This document shows, in pieces, positions 43,205-50,696 of a stretch of DNA of 64,000 nucleotides (positions are counted from its first letter, which is position 1; each line of letters opens with the position of its first letter). The notes beneath the pieces were generated by a model that saw nothing but the letters and a program-made list of their open reading frames with translations, did not search any database and had not been told where the DNA came from. The stretch is taken from the NCBI RefSeq assembly GCF_014197535.1, contig NZ_JACIFV010000012.1, forward strand, positions 1 through 64,000, in the 5' to 3' direction. The position numbers and the translations under genes were made by a program. This stretch comes from Rhizobium aethiopicum (GTDB taxonomy: Bacteria; Pseudomonadota; Alphaproteobacteria; Rhizobiales; Rhizobiaceae).

Positions 43205-43975
43205 TCAACGCTTGGCCAGAACGCGTGCCTGCACTGGCTGCTCGATGCCCTTCAGCGCCAGCATCCGCGTTTCGGCGCCTGCCACGAGTTCGGGAGCCTT
43301 CGCGGCCGTTTCGGCCGAGATCAGGATCTCGCCGGCGGCGGCCTGGGATTCGAGCCTTGCGGCCTGGTTGACGACGCCGCCGATCGCAGTGAAATCGCTG
43401 CGGAAGCTTGAGAATTCGCCGATCTGGACCTCGCCGGAATGGATGCCGACGCCGACGCCCAAGGTGCGGCCGGACAGAGCGTCGAGCGCCAGTCCGCTCA
43501 GCGCCGCGGCGCAGTTGCGCTGGATCTCCTGGGCGGCCCTGATCGCCGCGCCGGCGTGATCTTTGCGGATGATCGGGAAATTGAAGATCGCCATCAGACC
43601 GTCGCCCATCTGCTTGTTGACGATGCCGTCATGCGCCCAGATCGCCTGGGCGCAGCGATCCTGGAACAGGCTGACGATTTCGCTCAAGCGCACCGCCTCG
43701 ATACGCTCGGAAAGATCGGTAAAGCCCCTGATATCGGCGAACAGGATGGTGGCGTCGACGGTGATCTGGCGCTGTTTCTTCACATATTGGAAGGAGCGCT
43801 CGCAGATCGTGCAGATATCGGGATTCATCTTGCTGCGGGTAATGCCGAAGGCGCGGAAGGGAAGCGCAAGCGGGCCGCCGATCGGAATCGGCATATGCAT
43901 CTGATCCCAGCAGCCGCGGCAGATTCTGGCGCTGCCGTGCCTTGCCTGATCTGTGAAGGTGGATTCTGCCGTCAT
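43205..43975 (-). CDS. Class III adenylate/guanylate cyclase with N-terminal zinc-ribbon-like segment
   Basis: A 256-residue protein. Residues about 15-65 contain CRGCWDQM and CTICERSFQYVKKQRQITVD, four cysteines spaced like a zinc ribbon. The cyclase domain begins ATILFADIRGFTDLSERI (first Asp), continues with IVNKQMGDGLMAIFNFP (second Asp) and VGVGIHSGEVQIGEF, and ends with a GVVNQAARLESQA helix. It would make cAMP; the ribbon may sense metal or redox. This short type with N-terminal cysteines is seen in rhizobia. Divergent from the DUF899 gene with a shared regulatory region. Confidence 0.85.
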   Translation of the reverse strand: MTAESTFTDQARHGSARICRGCWDQMHMPIPIGGPLALPFRAFGITRSKMNPDICTICERSFQYVKKQRQITVDATILFADIRGFTDLSERIEAVRLSEIVSLFQDRCAQAIWAHDGIVNKQMGDGLMAIFNFPIIRKDHAGAAIRAAQEIQRNCAAALSGLALDALSGRTLGVGVGIHSGEVQIGEFSSFRSDFTAIGGVVNQAARLESQAAAGEILISAETAAKAPELVAGAETRMLALKGIEQPVQARVLAKR

Positions 43976-44256
43976 GTCACGTGATCCAATGGCCGTGGTG
44001 AAGCTTCCGTCAACATGTGGGTTTTGGCAACTGTTGTGTTGGTTGAGCAGGTTTTATCGGCCGCGGGCGGAGCCGTTACATTGCCTGTGGACCAACTGCA
44101 TTGGCTCGCGGACCAACTGCGTTGGCCGTGGGATAACAGACACAGTTGTTACTCCCACTGTTCGATGCCCGATGCGAAACTATCTTCGACCAATCGCGAT
44201 GCACTGGCTTTCGAACAGGAGGCGCGGGAACTCGCCCCAAAGAGGAGATTGAAGCG
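43976..44256. promoter_or_regulatory. Shared promoter region of cyclase and DUF899 genes
   Basis: It contains the two operator-like sites at 44092-44125. GAGGAG before 44257 is the DUF899 ribosome binding site. No gene. Confidence 0.5.
44092..44125. promoter_or_regulatory. Tandem 13-bp palindromes, 21 bp apart
   Basis: CCAACTGCATTGG (44092-44104) and CCAACTGCGTTGG (44113-44125) are near-perfect copies of a CCAAC-N3-GTTGG-like dyad placed two helical turns apart. They look like binding sites for a dimeric repressor of the divergent pair. Confidence 0.6.
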
Positions 44257-45045
44257 ATGACTGCAACAGCCGAGAATGGAAAGGGCGGACAGACCATGCA
44301 GAGGCCGCCCGTCGTGTCGCAGGCGGCCTGGGAGGCGGCTCACCGGCAGCTTCTCGTGAAGGAAAAGGCGCATACGCATGCCCGCGACGCACTTGCCGCC
44401 GAGCGGCGGCGCATGCCGTGGATGGCCGTCGAAAAGCAATATGCTTTCGAAGCGCCGCAGGGCAGGATCAGCTTGCTCGACCTGTTCGAAGGCCGGCACC
44501 AGCTCATCGTCTACCGCGCCTTTTACGAGCCCGGCGTCTTCGGCTGGCCCGAGCACGCCTGCCGCGGCTGCTCGATGGTCGCCGATCAAGTCGCCCATGT
44601 CGCCCATCTCAACGCCCGCGACACGACGCTGGTCTTCGCCTCGCGCGCGCCGCAGGCCGACATAGCGCGGCTGAAGGAACGGATGGGCTGGACGATGCCG
44701 TGGGTGACGATTACCGACGACTTCGACAAGGATTTCGGTGTCGACGAGTGGCACGGCACCAATGTCTTCTACCGCGACGGCGAGCGCATCTTCCGCACCT
44801 ATTTCGTCAATAACCGCGGCGACGAGCAGATGGGCGGCACCTGGAATTATCTCGACATCACGCCGCTCGGACGCCAGGAAGTCTGGGAGGATTCGCCTGC
44901 GGGTTATCCGCAGACCCCGACCTACAAATGGTGGAACTGGCACGACAGTTACGTTGCCGACGCCGAGCCCGATAGGAAATGGGTCGAGGTCTCCGATGCC
45001 GGCGAAGCCGCGTTCCGGGAGGAAAGCGCCAAGGGGAAATCCTGA
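44257..45045 (+). CDS. DUF899 thioredoxin-fold protein
   Basis: A 262-residue protein of the DUF899 family. VVSQAAWEAAHRQLLVKEKAHTHARDALAAERRRMPW (N-terminal block, residues about 18-55) is followed by a thioredoxin-like core with FYEPGVFGWPEHACRGCSMV, where CxxC is retained. Next come ITDDFDKDFGVDEWHGTNVFYRDG and TYFVNNRGDEQMGGTWNYLD. A redox role is possible but unproven for this family. GAGGAG 6-11 bases before ATG 44257. The paired operator sites upstream suggest regulation by a dedicated repressor. Confidence 0.87.
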   Translation: MTATAENGKGGQTMQRPPVVSQAAWEAAHRQLLVKEKAHTHARDALAAERRRMPWMAVEKQYAFEAPQGRISLLDLFEGRHQLIVYRAFYEPGVFGWPEHACRGCSMVADQVAHVAHLNARDTTLVFASRAPQADIARLKERMGWTMPWVTITDDFDKDFGVDEWHGTNVFYRDGERIFRTYFVNNRGDEQMGGTWNYLDITPLGRQEVWEDSPAGYPQTPTYKWWNWHDSYVADAEPDRKWVEVSDAGEAAFREESAKGKS

Positions 45046-45147
45046 GCCGCGTTCAGGATCAGCCCTCATTCTTGTACGCTGCCGTAGCTGTCTGATGCGG
45101 TTGTACGGCGAAGATGCGCGTTTCAGGATGAAGGGGATGGGGGTACC

Positions 45148-45339
45148 GTGTGGCACCCCCCTCTGGCCTGCCGGCCATCTCCCCCACAAGGGTGGAGATC
45201 GGCTGGGCGCGACGCGATGGCTTCCCCAAACAACTACCTTATAGCTGCTGCGCTACGGTCACGAGGGAACGATGGTCCAACCTCTTGCCGATCTCCCTCC
45301 TTGTGGGGGAGATGCCCGGCAGGGCAGAGGGGGGTACAC
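45148..45339. repeat. Palindromic element (family B), 192 bp
   Basis: The left arm (from GTGTGGCACCCCCCTCTGG to GGAGATCG) and the right arm (from GATCTCCCTCCTTGTGGG to GGGTACAC) are inverted copies with few mismatches. About 85 bp of unrelated DNA lies between. Same boundaries as 17356-17524. Confidence 0.78.
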
Positions 45340-45372
45340 AGCACGCCCGCAAAGAAAAGACGAAAGTATCTC

Positions 45373-45407
45373 GTGCTCAAGGCCGGAGCCTCGAAGGACG
45401 AGGGCGG
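45373..45407. repeat. Palindromic intergenic repeat (family A), partial
   Basis: CGTGCTCAAGGCCGGAGCC then TCGAAGGACGAGGGC; one arm only. Confidence 0.45.
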
Positions 45408-45518
45408 GCGGCTGGGAAGAGTTGGCGCGAAGATGGAGAGAGGTCGCGCGGTCTGAATTACCCCGGTTGCCTTGCCGGCCACTGAGCATGCATAGTGGCC
45501 GGCGAGGCGGAGGGGGCG

Positions 45519-45884
45519 ATGATGAGATTGCATGTGCTTATTCTGATGATGCTTCTCGCGCCCGCCGCGGCGCATGCCGAACGCCGCTGCGGCTGGCTGG
45601 AGAATCCCTCGATGGCCAAATGGTCGCTCATGGATGCCGGCGGCGGTTGGACCATCATGGACAATGGCAGCGGCTACAAGGCGGCCGAGGGAATGGACAA
45701 GATTCCCGACCTGACGGCCGGCGAATTTGTCTACACCTATGCCTCGCATGGTTATGCCTGCGCCTGCATGGACGTCGACACGGACGGGGAGGAGGGGATC
45801 ACCCGTATTCACTCCGTGCGGCAATTGCCGCTCTCGCGGTGCCGGAACGACGCCGCGATCCGCTGGTTCCTCGATAAGGATTAG
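45519..45884 (+). CDS. DUF4087 family secreted protein
   Basis: A 121-residue protein with a signal peptide (MRLHVLILMMLLAPAAAHA). The DUF4087 pattern is ERRCGWLENPSMAKWSLMDAGGGWTIMDNG and YASHGYACACMDVDTD, ending with SRCRNDAAIRWFLDKD. Cysteines are paired for disulfides in the periplasm. GGAGGGGG precedes tandem ATGs at 45519/45522. Family function unknown. Single gene. Confidence 0.82.
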   Translation: MMRLHVLILMMLLAPAAAHAERRCGWLENPSMAKWSLMDAGGGWTIMDNGSGYKAAEGMDKIPDLTAGEFVYTYASHGYACACMDVDTDGEEGITRIHSVRQLPLSRCRNDAAIRWFLDKD

Positions 45885-46021
45885 TGGTCGGGCGGGGCGG
45901 CGTTAAGCGCCGCGCCTGAGGACAGATATCAGGAAACGCGTGTCCGGTATTGTACCGGGACGGGCGCGGCTGGAACTTTGTCGTGCGCGTTGTGTTTGAG
46001 GTCGGCTCACAGGAGAAGACG

Positions 46022-46579
46022 ATGCCATCTACGCAACCGCACTCGGCCCCGCGCAATTTCCAGTTCCCCGGTGAACAGCGGCAGGGCGACCCGACCATGG
46101 GGACGATCAATGCCGAGCTTGCCGACAAAGGCTTTCTGGTCACCAGCACCGACGAGCTTATCACCTGGGCGCGCACCGGCTCGCTGATGTGGATGACCTT
46201 CGGTCTTGCCTGTTGCGCCATCGAGATGATGCAGATGTCCATGCCGCGATACGATGTCGAGCGCTTCGGCGTCGCCCCGCGCGGAAGCCCAAGGCAGTCG
46301 GACCTGATGATCGTGGCGGGTACGCTGTGCAACAAGATGGCGCCTGCGCTGCGCAAGGTTTACGACCAGATGCCGGAACCGCGCTATGTGATATCGATGG
46401 GCTCCTGCGCCAATGGCGGCGGGTATTACCATTATTCATATTCGGTGGTACGCGGATGCGACCGCGTCGTACCGGTCGACATATATGTTCCCGGCTGCCC
46501 GCCGACGGCCGAAGCGTTGCTCTACGGCATTCTGCTCCTGCAGCGGAAGATCCGGCGCAACGGCAGCATCGAGCGGTAG
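46022..46579 (+). CDS. nuoB: NADH-quinone oxidoreductase subunit B, orphan copy
   Basis: A 185-residue NuoB, the complex I subunit holding iron-sulfur cluster N2. The four cysteine ligands are visible in [37 protein letters not shown] and [20 protein letters not shown] blocks (here [15 protein letters not shown]). ATG 46022 follows AGGAGAAG. No other nuo gene is nearby, so this copy stands outside the normal 14-gene operon. Rhizobia often have two complex I clusters; an isolated nuoB is odder. It may supply an alternative subunit. The sequence is intact and should be functional. Confidence 0.9.
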   Translation: MPSTQPHSAPRNFQFPGEQRQGDPTMGTINAELADKGFLVTSTDELITWARTGSLMWMTFGLACCAIEMMQMSMPRYDVERFGVAPRGSPRQSDLMIVAGTLCNKMAPALRKVYDQMPEPRYVISMGSCANGGGYYHYSYSVVRGCDRVVPVDIYVPGCPPTAEALLYGILLLQRKIRRNGSIER

Positions 46580-46715
46580 CTCGCGATCCTTTACCGAATT
46601 GCTTACCATTTTTCGCACGCCCCTCCTTTGCGGCGGAAACTTCCGAGCGGGAGTTGCGTTAGGACGGTGACCGGGGGGTGTGTCCACCGGCGAGCTTGCG
46701 ATGGGAGGAGGATCC

Positions 46716-47093
46716 ATGAACGTCATGATCGTTGAAGACGAGGGTCTTATCGCCATGGAACTCGAACGCATCGCGCAGGATGCCGGACACCAGACCGTCG
46801 GACCGGTTTCGACCATTGAGCAGGCGCTCGCCTATGCTCCGAAAAGCGACGTCGCGCTCGTCGATCTCAGCCTCGCCGACGGTGCCAGCGGCGCGCAGCT
46901 CGCACGCCGACTGATCGATCGCTACGGCGTCGACGTCATCTTCGTGACCGGCAGTCCGGAAAGCGTCGGAAACGGCATTGAGGGCGCGCTCGATGTGATC
47001 GCCAAACCCTTCACCGACGAGAGGATCACCCGCGCGCTAGCGCGGGCGCAATCGCTGCGCAGAGACTACGAAGGCAGGAACGCTGTTTTCTGA
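46716..47093 (+). CDS. Single-domain response regulator
   Basis: A 125-residue stand-alone receiver. The acidic pair is in MIVEDEGLIAMELERIA, the phosphoacceptor Asp in VALVDLSLADGAS, the Thr in VIFVTGSPESV and the Lys in VIAKPFTDERI. No output domain, so it probably acts by protein contact, like CheY-type or phosphorelay shuttles. GGAGGAGG lies before ATG 46716; a GTG at 46680 is less likely. No kinase gene nearby. It follows nuoB by 136 bp. Confidence 0.9.
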   Translation: MNVMIVEDEGLIAMELERIAQDAGHQTVGPVSTIEQALAYAPKSDVALVDLSLADGASGAQLARRLIDRYGVDVIFVTGSPESVGNGIEGALDVIAKPFTDERITRALARAQSLRRDYEGRNAVF

Positions 47094-47146
47094 GCGAGTA
47101 AAGTTGTATTCTTCCGTTGCCACTGTCGCCGGGAAGAGATGTCAGG

Positions 47147-47401
47147 ATGAAGCACGCGCTCTTTGCCGTTTTCTTCGCTCTTACGGCCTGCGCCAGCACC
47201 GCCGGCGGCCCGCAGCCTCTTCCGGATAGTCTCACCTATGGCGGAAAACTCGTGCGTTCACCTTATCGTCCGGGAACGGTGGTCCAGCACACCTTTCTCG
47301 GCGCCTTCGGCTACCGCGTCTTCGAGACCTATGTCGTTCAGCCGGACGGAACGCTCAAGCTGACCTCTCAGACCACCGGACCGGATTTCCTCTGGCGATG
47401 A
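47147..47401 (+). CDS. Small lipoprotein
   Basis: An 84-residue protein with lipobox FALTAC (Cys near residue 15), so likely membrane-anchored. Mature part: STAGGPQPLPDSLTYGGKLV, then GTVVQHTFLGAFGYRVFETY and VQPDGTLKLTSQTT, a small beta-rich fold. ATG 47147 follows GGAAGAG. It lies 53 bp past the receiver gene on the same strand and may share its transcript. Function unknown. Confidence 0.72.
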   Translation: MKHALFAVFFALTACASTAGGPQPLPDSLTYGGKLVRSPYRPGTVVQHTFLGAFGYRVFETYVVQPDGTLKLTSQTTGPDFLWR

Positions 47402-47432
47402 TACAAGGCAGCATTTTCAGTGAGGCCAGGAT

Positions 47433-48356
47433 TCATCCCGATATGATCGCCGGCGCATCCATTGCGCTATAGCCGACATTCAGGTGATCGATCGCCAATT
47501 GGACGAATGCCTTGACCAGGGGCGACAGGTGCTGACTGCTGGGATAGACGACATGCAGGCCGCCGGCTGGGGTCGTGTAGCCGTCGAGGACGCGTTGCAA
47601 TCGGCCATCGGCGATGCAGGCTGCGGCGACGCCGTGCGGCAGTTGCGCAATGCCGTAGCCGGCGATCGCGGCGGCCATGACCGCCTGCATCTCGTTGGCG
47701 GCGAAGCGTCCCGATACCGTTACCGTTTCCCGAATGCCCTCGCCCTCCAGCACCCAGTGCGCATTGGCCGCCGACCGACCGGCGATGACGCAATCGTGGC
47801 TGGCGAGGTCCTCCGGCCGATCCGGTGCGCCACAGCGGGCGAGATAGTCGGGGCTAGCGCAGAGAATCCGGTAGGTCGATCCGAGCTTGCGGGCGATCAA
47901 CGTCGAATCCTCCAAAATGCCGGTGCGGAAGGCGAGGTCGATGCCGTTCTCGATGAGATTGAGCCGGTCGTCGGACAGGCGCAACTCCACCCTGGTTTTC
48001 GGGTAGGTCGCCAGGAAATCGAAGATGGTGGCGGAGAGGAAATGACCGCCGAAGCCGACGGGCGCGGAGATGCGGATCGTGCCGGCGGGCTCGGCCCGCG
48101 CCTCGGCCAGCCGAAGGTTCGCCTGCTCGAGGGTGCGAAGCGCCTCACTGCTCTCCTCGTAATAAAGGCGTCCCGCATCCGTCAGCCTGAGGCTGCGGGT
48201 GGTTCGCTGCAGGAGCCGCACGCCGAACTCGCGCTCCAGCGCGGCGATACGACGGCTGACCGTCGTCTTCGGCATGGCAAGCAGGCGGGCGGCGGCGGTG
48301 AAGCTGCCGGCCTCGACGACGCGGGCAAAGACGACGATGTCGTTGAGATCGAGCAT
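47433..48356 (-). CDS. LysR family transcriptional regulator
   Basis: A 307-residue LysR regulator. The N-terminal HTH LNDIVVFARVVEAGSFTAAARLLAMPKTTVSRRIAALEREFG is followed by the linker RTTRSLRLTDAGRLYYEES. The effector domain starts TIRISAPVGFGGHFLSATIF and ends near the C-terminus. ATG 48356 (MLDLNDI). It is divergent from an NmrA-family gene; the 100-bp gap is short, so the two probably share control. The effector is not predictable; the closest layouts are regulators of quinone- or aromatic-processing oxidoreductases. Confidence 0.92.
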   Translation of the reverse strand: MLDLNDIVVFARVVEAGSFTAAARLLAMPKTTVSRRIAALEREFGVRLLQRTTRSLRLTDAGRLYYEESSEALRTLEQANLRLAEARAEPAGTIRISAPVGFGGHFLSATIFDFLATYPKTRVELRLSDDRLNLIENGIDLAFRTGILEDSTLIARKLGSTYRILCASPDYLARCGAPDRPEDLASHDCVIAGRSAANAHWVLEGEGIRETVTVSGRFAANEMQAVMAAAIAGYGIAQLPHGVAAACIADGRLQRVLDGYTTPAGGLHVVYPSSQHLSPLVKAFVQLAIDHLNVGYSAMDAPAIISG

Positions 48357-48456
48357 TGTATTCACCAGTGGCACGATGTTTCTCAATCTTAGGCTATTAT
48401 GGTTTAATGCGGCAAGCCTTACCTCTGGCTCATCGCCAACCACAAGGAGCAGAGAC

Positions 48457-49338
48457 ATGAGCAAGGAAAGAAGCGTGCTGGTAACCGGCGCGACCGGACA
48501 GCAGGGCGGCGCGGTCGCTCGCGCATTGGTGGCGCGGGGCCACCGCGTCAGGGCGATCTGCCGAAGACCGGAGAGCGACAGCGCTAGGCGCCTGGCCGCG
48601 GCGGGCGTCGAAGTCGTCGCCGGTGATCTCGACGATGCCTGGTCGGTGACGCAGGCTGCGAGCGGGGTCGATACGATGTTCCTGATGGGCAATAGCTACG
48701 AGGCCGGGACGGATGCGGAAACCCGCCAGGGCATCACCGCCGCGAATGCGGCCAAGGCTGCCGGTATCGGGCACTTGATTTATTCCTCCGTCGCCGACGC
48801 CGATAGAAAGACGGGCATTCCGCATTTCGACAGCAAGTTTCTGGTCGAGCAGCATATTGCCGGGCTCGGCGTTCCCTACACGATCAGCGCGCCCGTCGCC
48901 TTCATGGAAAACACCGTGGCGCCCTGGGCCATAGACGCGCTGCGCCAGGGCGTCTACGCCGCGGCCCTGCCGTCCGGGCGCGTGCTGCAGCAGATCTGCC
49001 TTGCCGATATCGGCGCCTTCGTCGCGGCCTTGGCCGAACGGCGCGAACGGGTGTTCGGCAGACGTTTCGACATCGCCGGCGACGAATTGTCCGGCGAGGA
49101 TCAGGTGAAGATCCTGTCGGAAGTGCTCGGTCGTCCGATCGGCTATCAGGAATTGCCGATTGCCGCGATGCGGCAGCAGAGCGAGGATGCGGCGCTGATG
49201 TATGAATGGTTCGACCGCACTGGCTATGACGCCGACATCGCCTCGCTTCGCGGCGATTTTCCTGACGTCGGCTGGCATCGTTACGCCGATTGGGCGCGCG
49301 GGTTTGATTGGAGCGTTCTGAATAAAGCTGGCGGCTGA
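48457..49338 (+). CDS. NmrA-like NAD(P)-binding protein
   Basis: A 293-residue Rossmann protein. The start VLVTGATGQQGGAVARALVARGHRVRAICR has the NmrA-type GxxGxxG variant. It continues with EVVAGDLDDAWSVTQAASGVDTMFLM, YSSVADADRKTGIPHFDSKF and YTISAPVAFMEN. Members either sense redox state of NAD(P) or reduce quinones and related compounds. AAGGAGCAGAG precedes ATG 48457. Divergent from the LysR gene, its likely regulator. Length complete. Confidence 0.88.
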   Translation: MSKERSVLVTGATGQQGGAVARALVARGHRVRAICRRPESDSARRLAAAGVEVVAGDLDDAWSVTQAASGVDTMFLMGNSYEAGTDAETRQGITAANAAKAAGIGHLIYSSVADADRKTGIPHFDSKFLVEQHIAGLGVPYTISAPVAFMENTVAPWAIDALRQGVYAAALPSGRVLQQICLADIGAFVAALAERRERVFGRRFDIAGDELSGEDQVKILSEVLGRPIGYQELPIAAMRQQSEDAALMYEWFDRTGYDADIASLRGDFPDVGWHRYADWARGFDWSVLNKAGG

Positions 49339-49490
49339 CGCGCTCCACGGCGGTTGACGGGTGGCAGATCCTCGGCGCAGGGCCGAGGATAAGGGAGAAG
49401 GAGATCCGGCGGATCGACAGCGATTATCCGCTTGCGGCCGCCGGCGGCGCGTTCATAATGAGCCATCGTCCTTGGGGGGAGGAGGCATTC

Positions 49491-50291
49491 ATGCCGTCGA
49501 GTTTTCATGTCGAAAGTGCGGATGGGTATGAGCGGCTGATGGGCCGCTGGAGCCGGAAGCTGGCGCCGATGCTCATCGATTTTGCCGGGCTGGCGGATGG
49601 CGATCGCGTGCTCGACGTCGGCTGCGGCACCGGCAGCCTGGCGTTTACGCTTGCGCAAACGCCCAGCCTGCGGGAGATCGCCGCCATCGATTATTCTCCG
49701 GTCTTCGTCGAGGCGGCGAAGCGGGCCAATACCGATCCACGCATATCGATCCAACAGGCGGATGCCTGCGCCTTGCCTTTCGCGGACGACCGTTTCGACA
49801 GGGCGATTTCGCTGCTGATGCTGCATTTCGTGCCGGAGGCCGGCAAGGCGGTGGCCGAGATGGCCCGCGTCGTCCGCCCCGGCGGCGTGGTCGCTGCCGC
49901 CGTTTGGGACCATTACGGCGGTATGTCGAATATGCGAATGCTGTGGGATACGGCCGTCATGCTCGACGAGGACGCGCTGCCGCTGCGCCGCCGATATTGT
50001 TTCCAGCCGATGATGCGGCCGGGGGAAATGAAACAGACCTTCATCGCGCAGGGCCTTTCCGACGTCGAGGAAACCTCGCTCCTGGTGCGGATGGATTATC
50101 TTTCCTTCGACGATTATTGGCAGCCGATCGCGGCCGGCGAAGGGCCACTCGGCAGGTATGTTGCGGGACTCGAGCCGGACAAGCGAAAGGCCGTCGACGC
50201 TGCCATTCGGGCCGCCTATGAGTCTGGCGAACCGGACGGGCCGCGGTCGTTTGCATCGGTGGCGTGGGCGTGCCGGGGCAGGGTGGCTTGA
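49491..50291 (+). CDS. Class I SAM-dependent methyltransferase
   Basis: A 266-residue protein with the UbiE/Methyltransf_11 layout: motif I RVLDVGCGTGSLAFTLAQ, motif II region AAIDYSPVFVEAAKRAN, DACALPFADDRFDRAISLLMLHFV and EMARVVRPGGVVAAAVWDH. GGGGGGAGGAGG stands before ATG 49491; a second ATG at 49458 is in frame but has no such site. Acceptor unknown. Downstream follows a repeat-rich, gene-free region. Confidence 0.88.
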   Translation: MPSSFHVESADGYERLMGRWSRKLAPMLIDFAGLADGDRVLDVGCGTGSLAFTLAQTPSLREIAAIDYSPVFVEAAKRANTDPRISIQQADACALPFADDRFDRAISLLMLHFVPEAGKAVAEMARVVRPGGVVAAAVWDHYGGMSNMRMLWDTAVMLDEDALPLRRRYCFQPMMRPGEMKQTFIAQGLSDVEETSLLVRMDYLSFDDYWQPIAAGEGPLGRYVAGLEPDKRKAVDAAIRAAYESGEPDGPRSFASVAWACRGRVA

Positions 50292-50353
50292 GACGGTCGG
50301 GCGGATGCGCCGGTTGCGATGAAGAGCGCCGGGGGGCATGCGCCAGTGCTCAA

Positions 50354-50390
50354 GAGAGCCTCATCCGCAGGGGCTTCGAAGGACGAGGTG
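50354..50390. repeat. Palindromic intergenic repeat (family A), partial
   Basis: GAGAGCCTCATCCGCAGGGG and CTTCGAAGGACGAGG, an inverted half copy. Confidence 0.45.
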
Positions 50391-50434
50391 GGTGCTGCGG
50401 CGGCGAAAAGATGCAAGGAGCGAGGTTGAGGCGC

Positions 50435-50482
50435 GTGCTTCGAGGCTCCGCCCTCTCGGGCTGCGCACCTCAGCATGAGGAA
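50435..50482. repeat. Palindromic intergenic repeat (family A)
   Basis: GTGCTTCGAGGCTCCGCCC, then CGGGCTGCGCACCTCAGC and ATGAGG; complete copy. Confidence 0.6.
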
Positions 50483-50681
50483 AGCTGGAGGATGCCGCCA
50501 AGGGCCCGAGAGAGCCTTATCCTGAACTGAAGCCACCCACTGCAATCGGAGCATCCTTCATCTTCCGCGCATGAAACCTGAGCCTTTTCAGTAGATTACA
50601 AATCGTCCATGTCGTGATATCGCCGCATTTCCTACAGATTCCCGTCGCAATCGGCTGTCAGCCTGTCACCATCAAGTGATC

Positions 50682-50692
50682 AGGAGGTGATC
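50682..50692 (+). promoter_or_regulatory. Extended Shine-Dalgarno sequence of the DUF1800 gene
   Basis: AGGAGGTGATC matches the 3' end of bacterial 16S rRNA over 11 bases, 5 bases before ATG 50697. Unusually complete; it fixes the start. Confidence 0.8.
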
Positions 50693-50696
50693 GGGC

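Larger units (their letters stand above)
45046..45518. other. Intergenic region with family B element and family A copy
   Basis: It contains the 192-bp palindromic element at 45148-45339 and a partial family A copy at 45373-45407. No gene. Confidence 0.5.
50292..50696. other. Gene-free region with family A repeats
   Basis: It holds repeats at 50354-50390 and 50435-50482, a further fragment near 50509-50528 and the strong ribosome binding site at 50682-50692. Confidence 0.5.
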
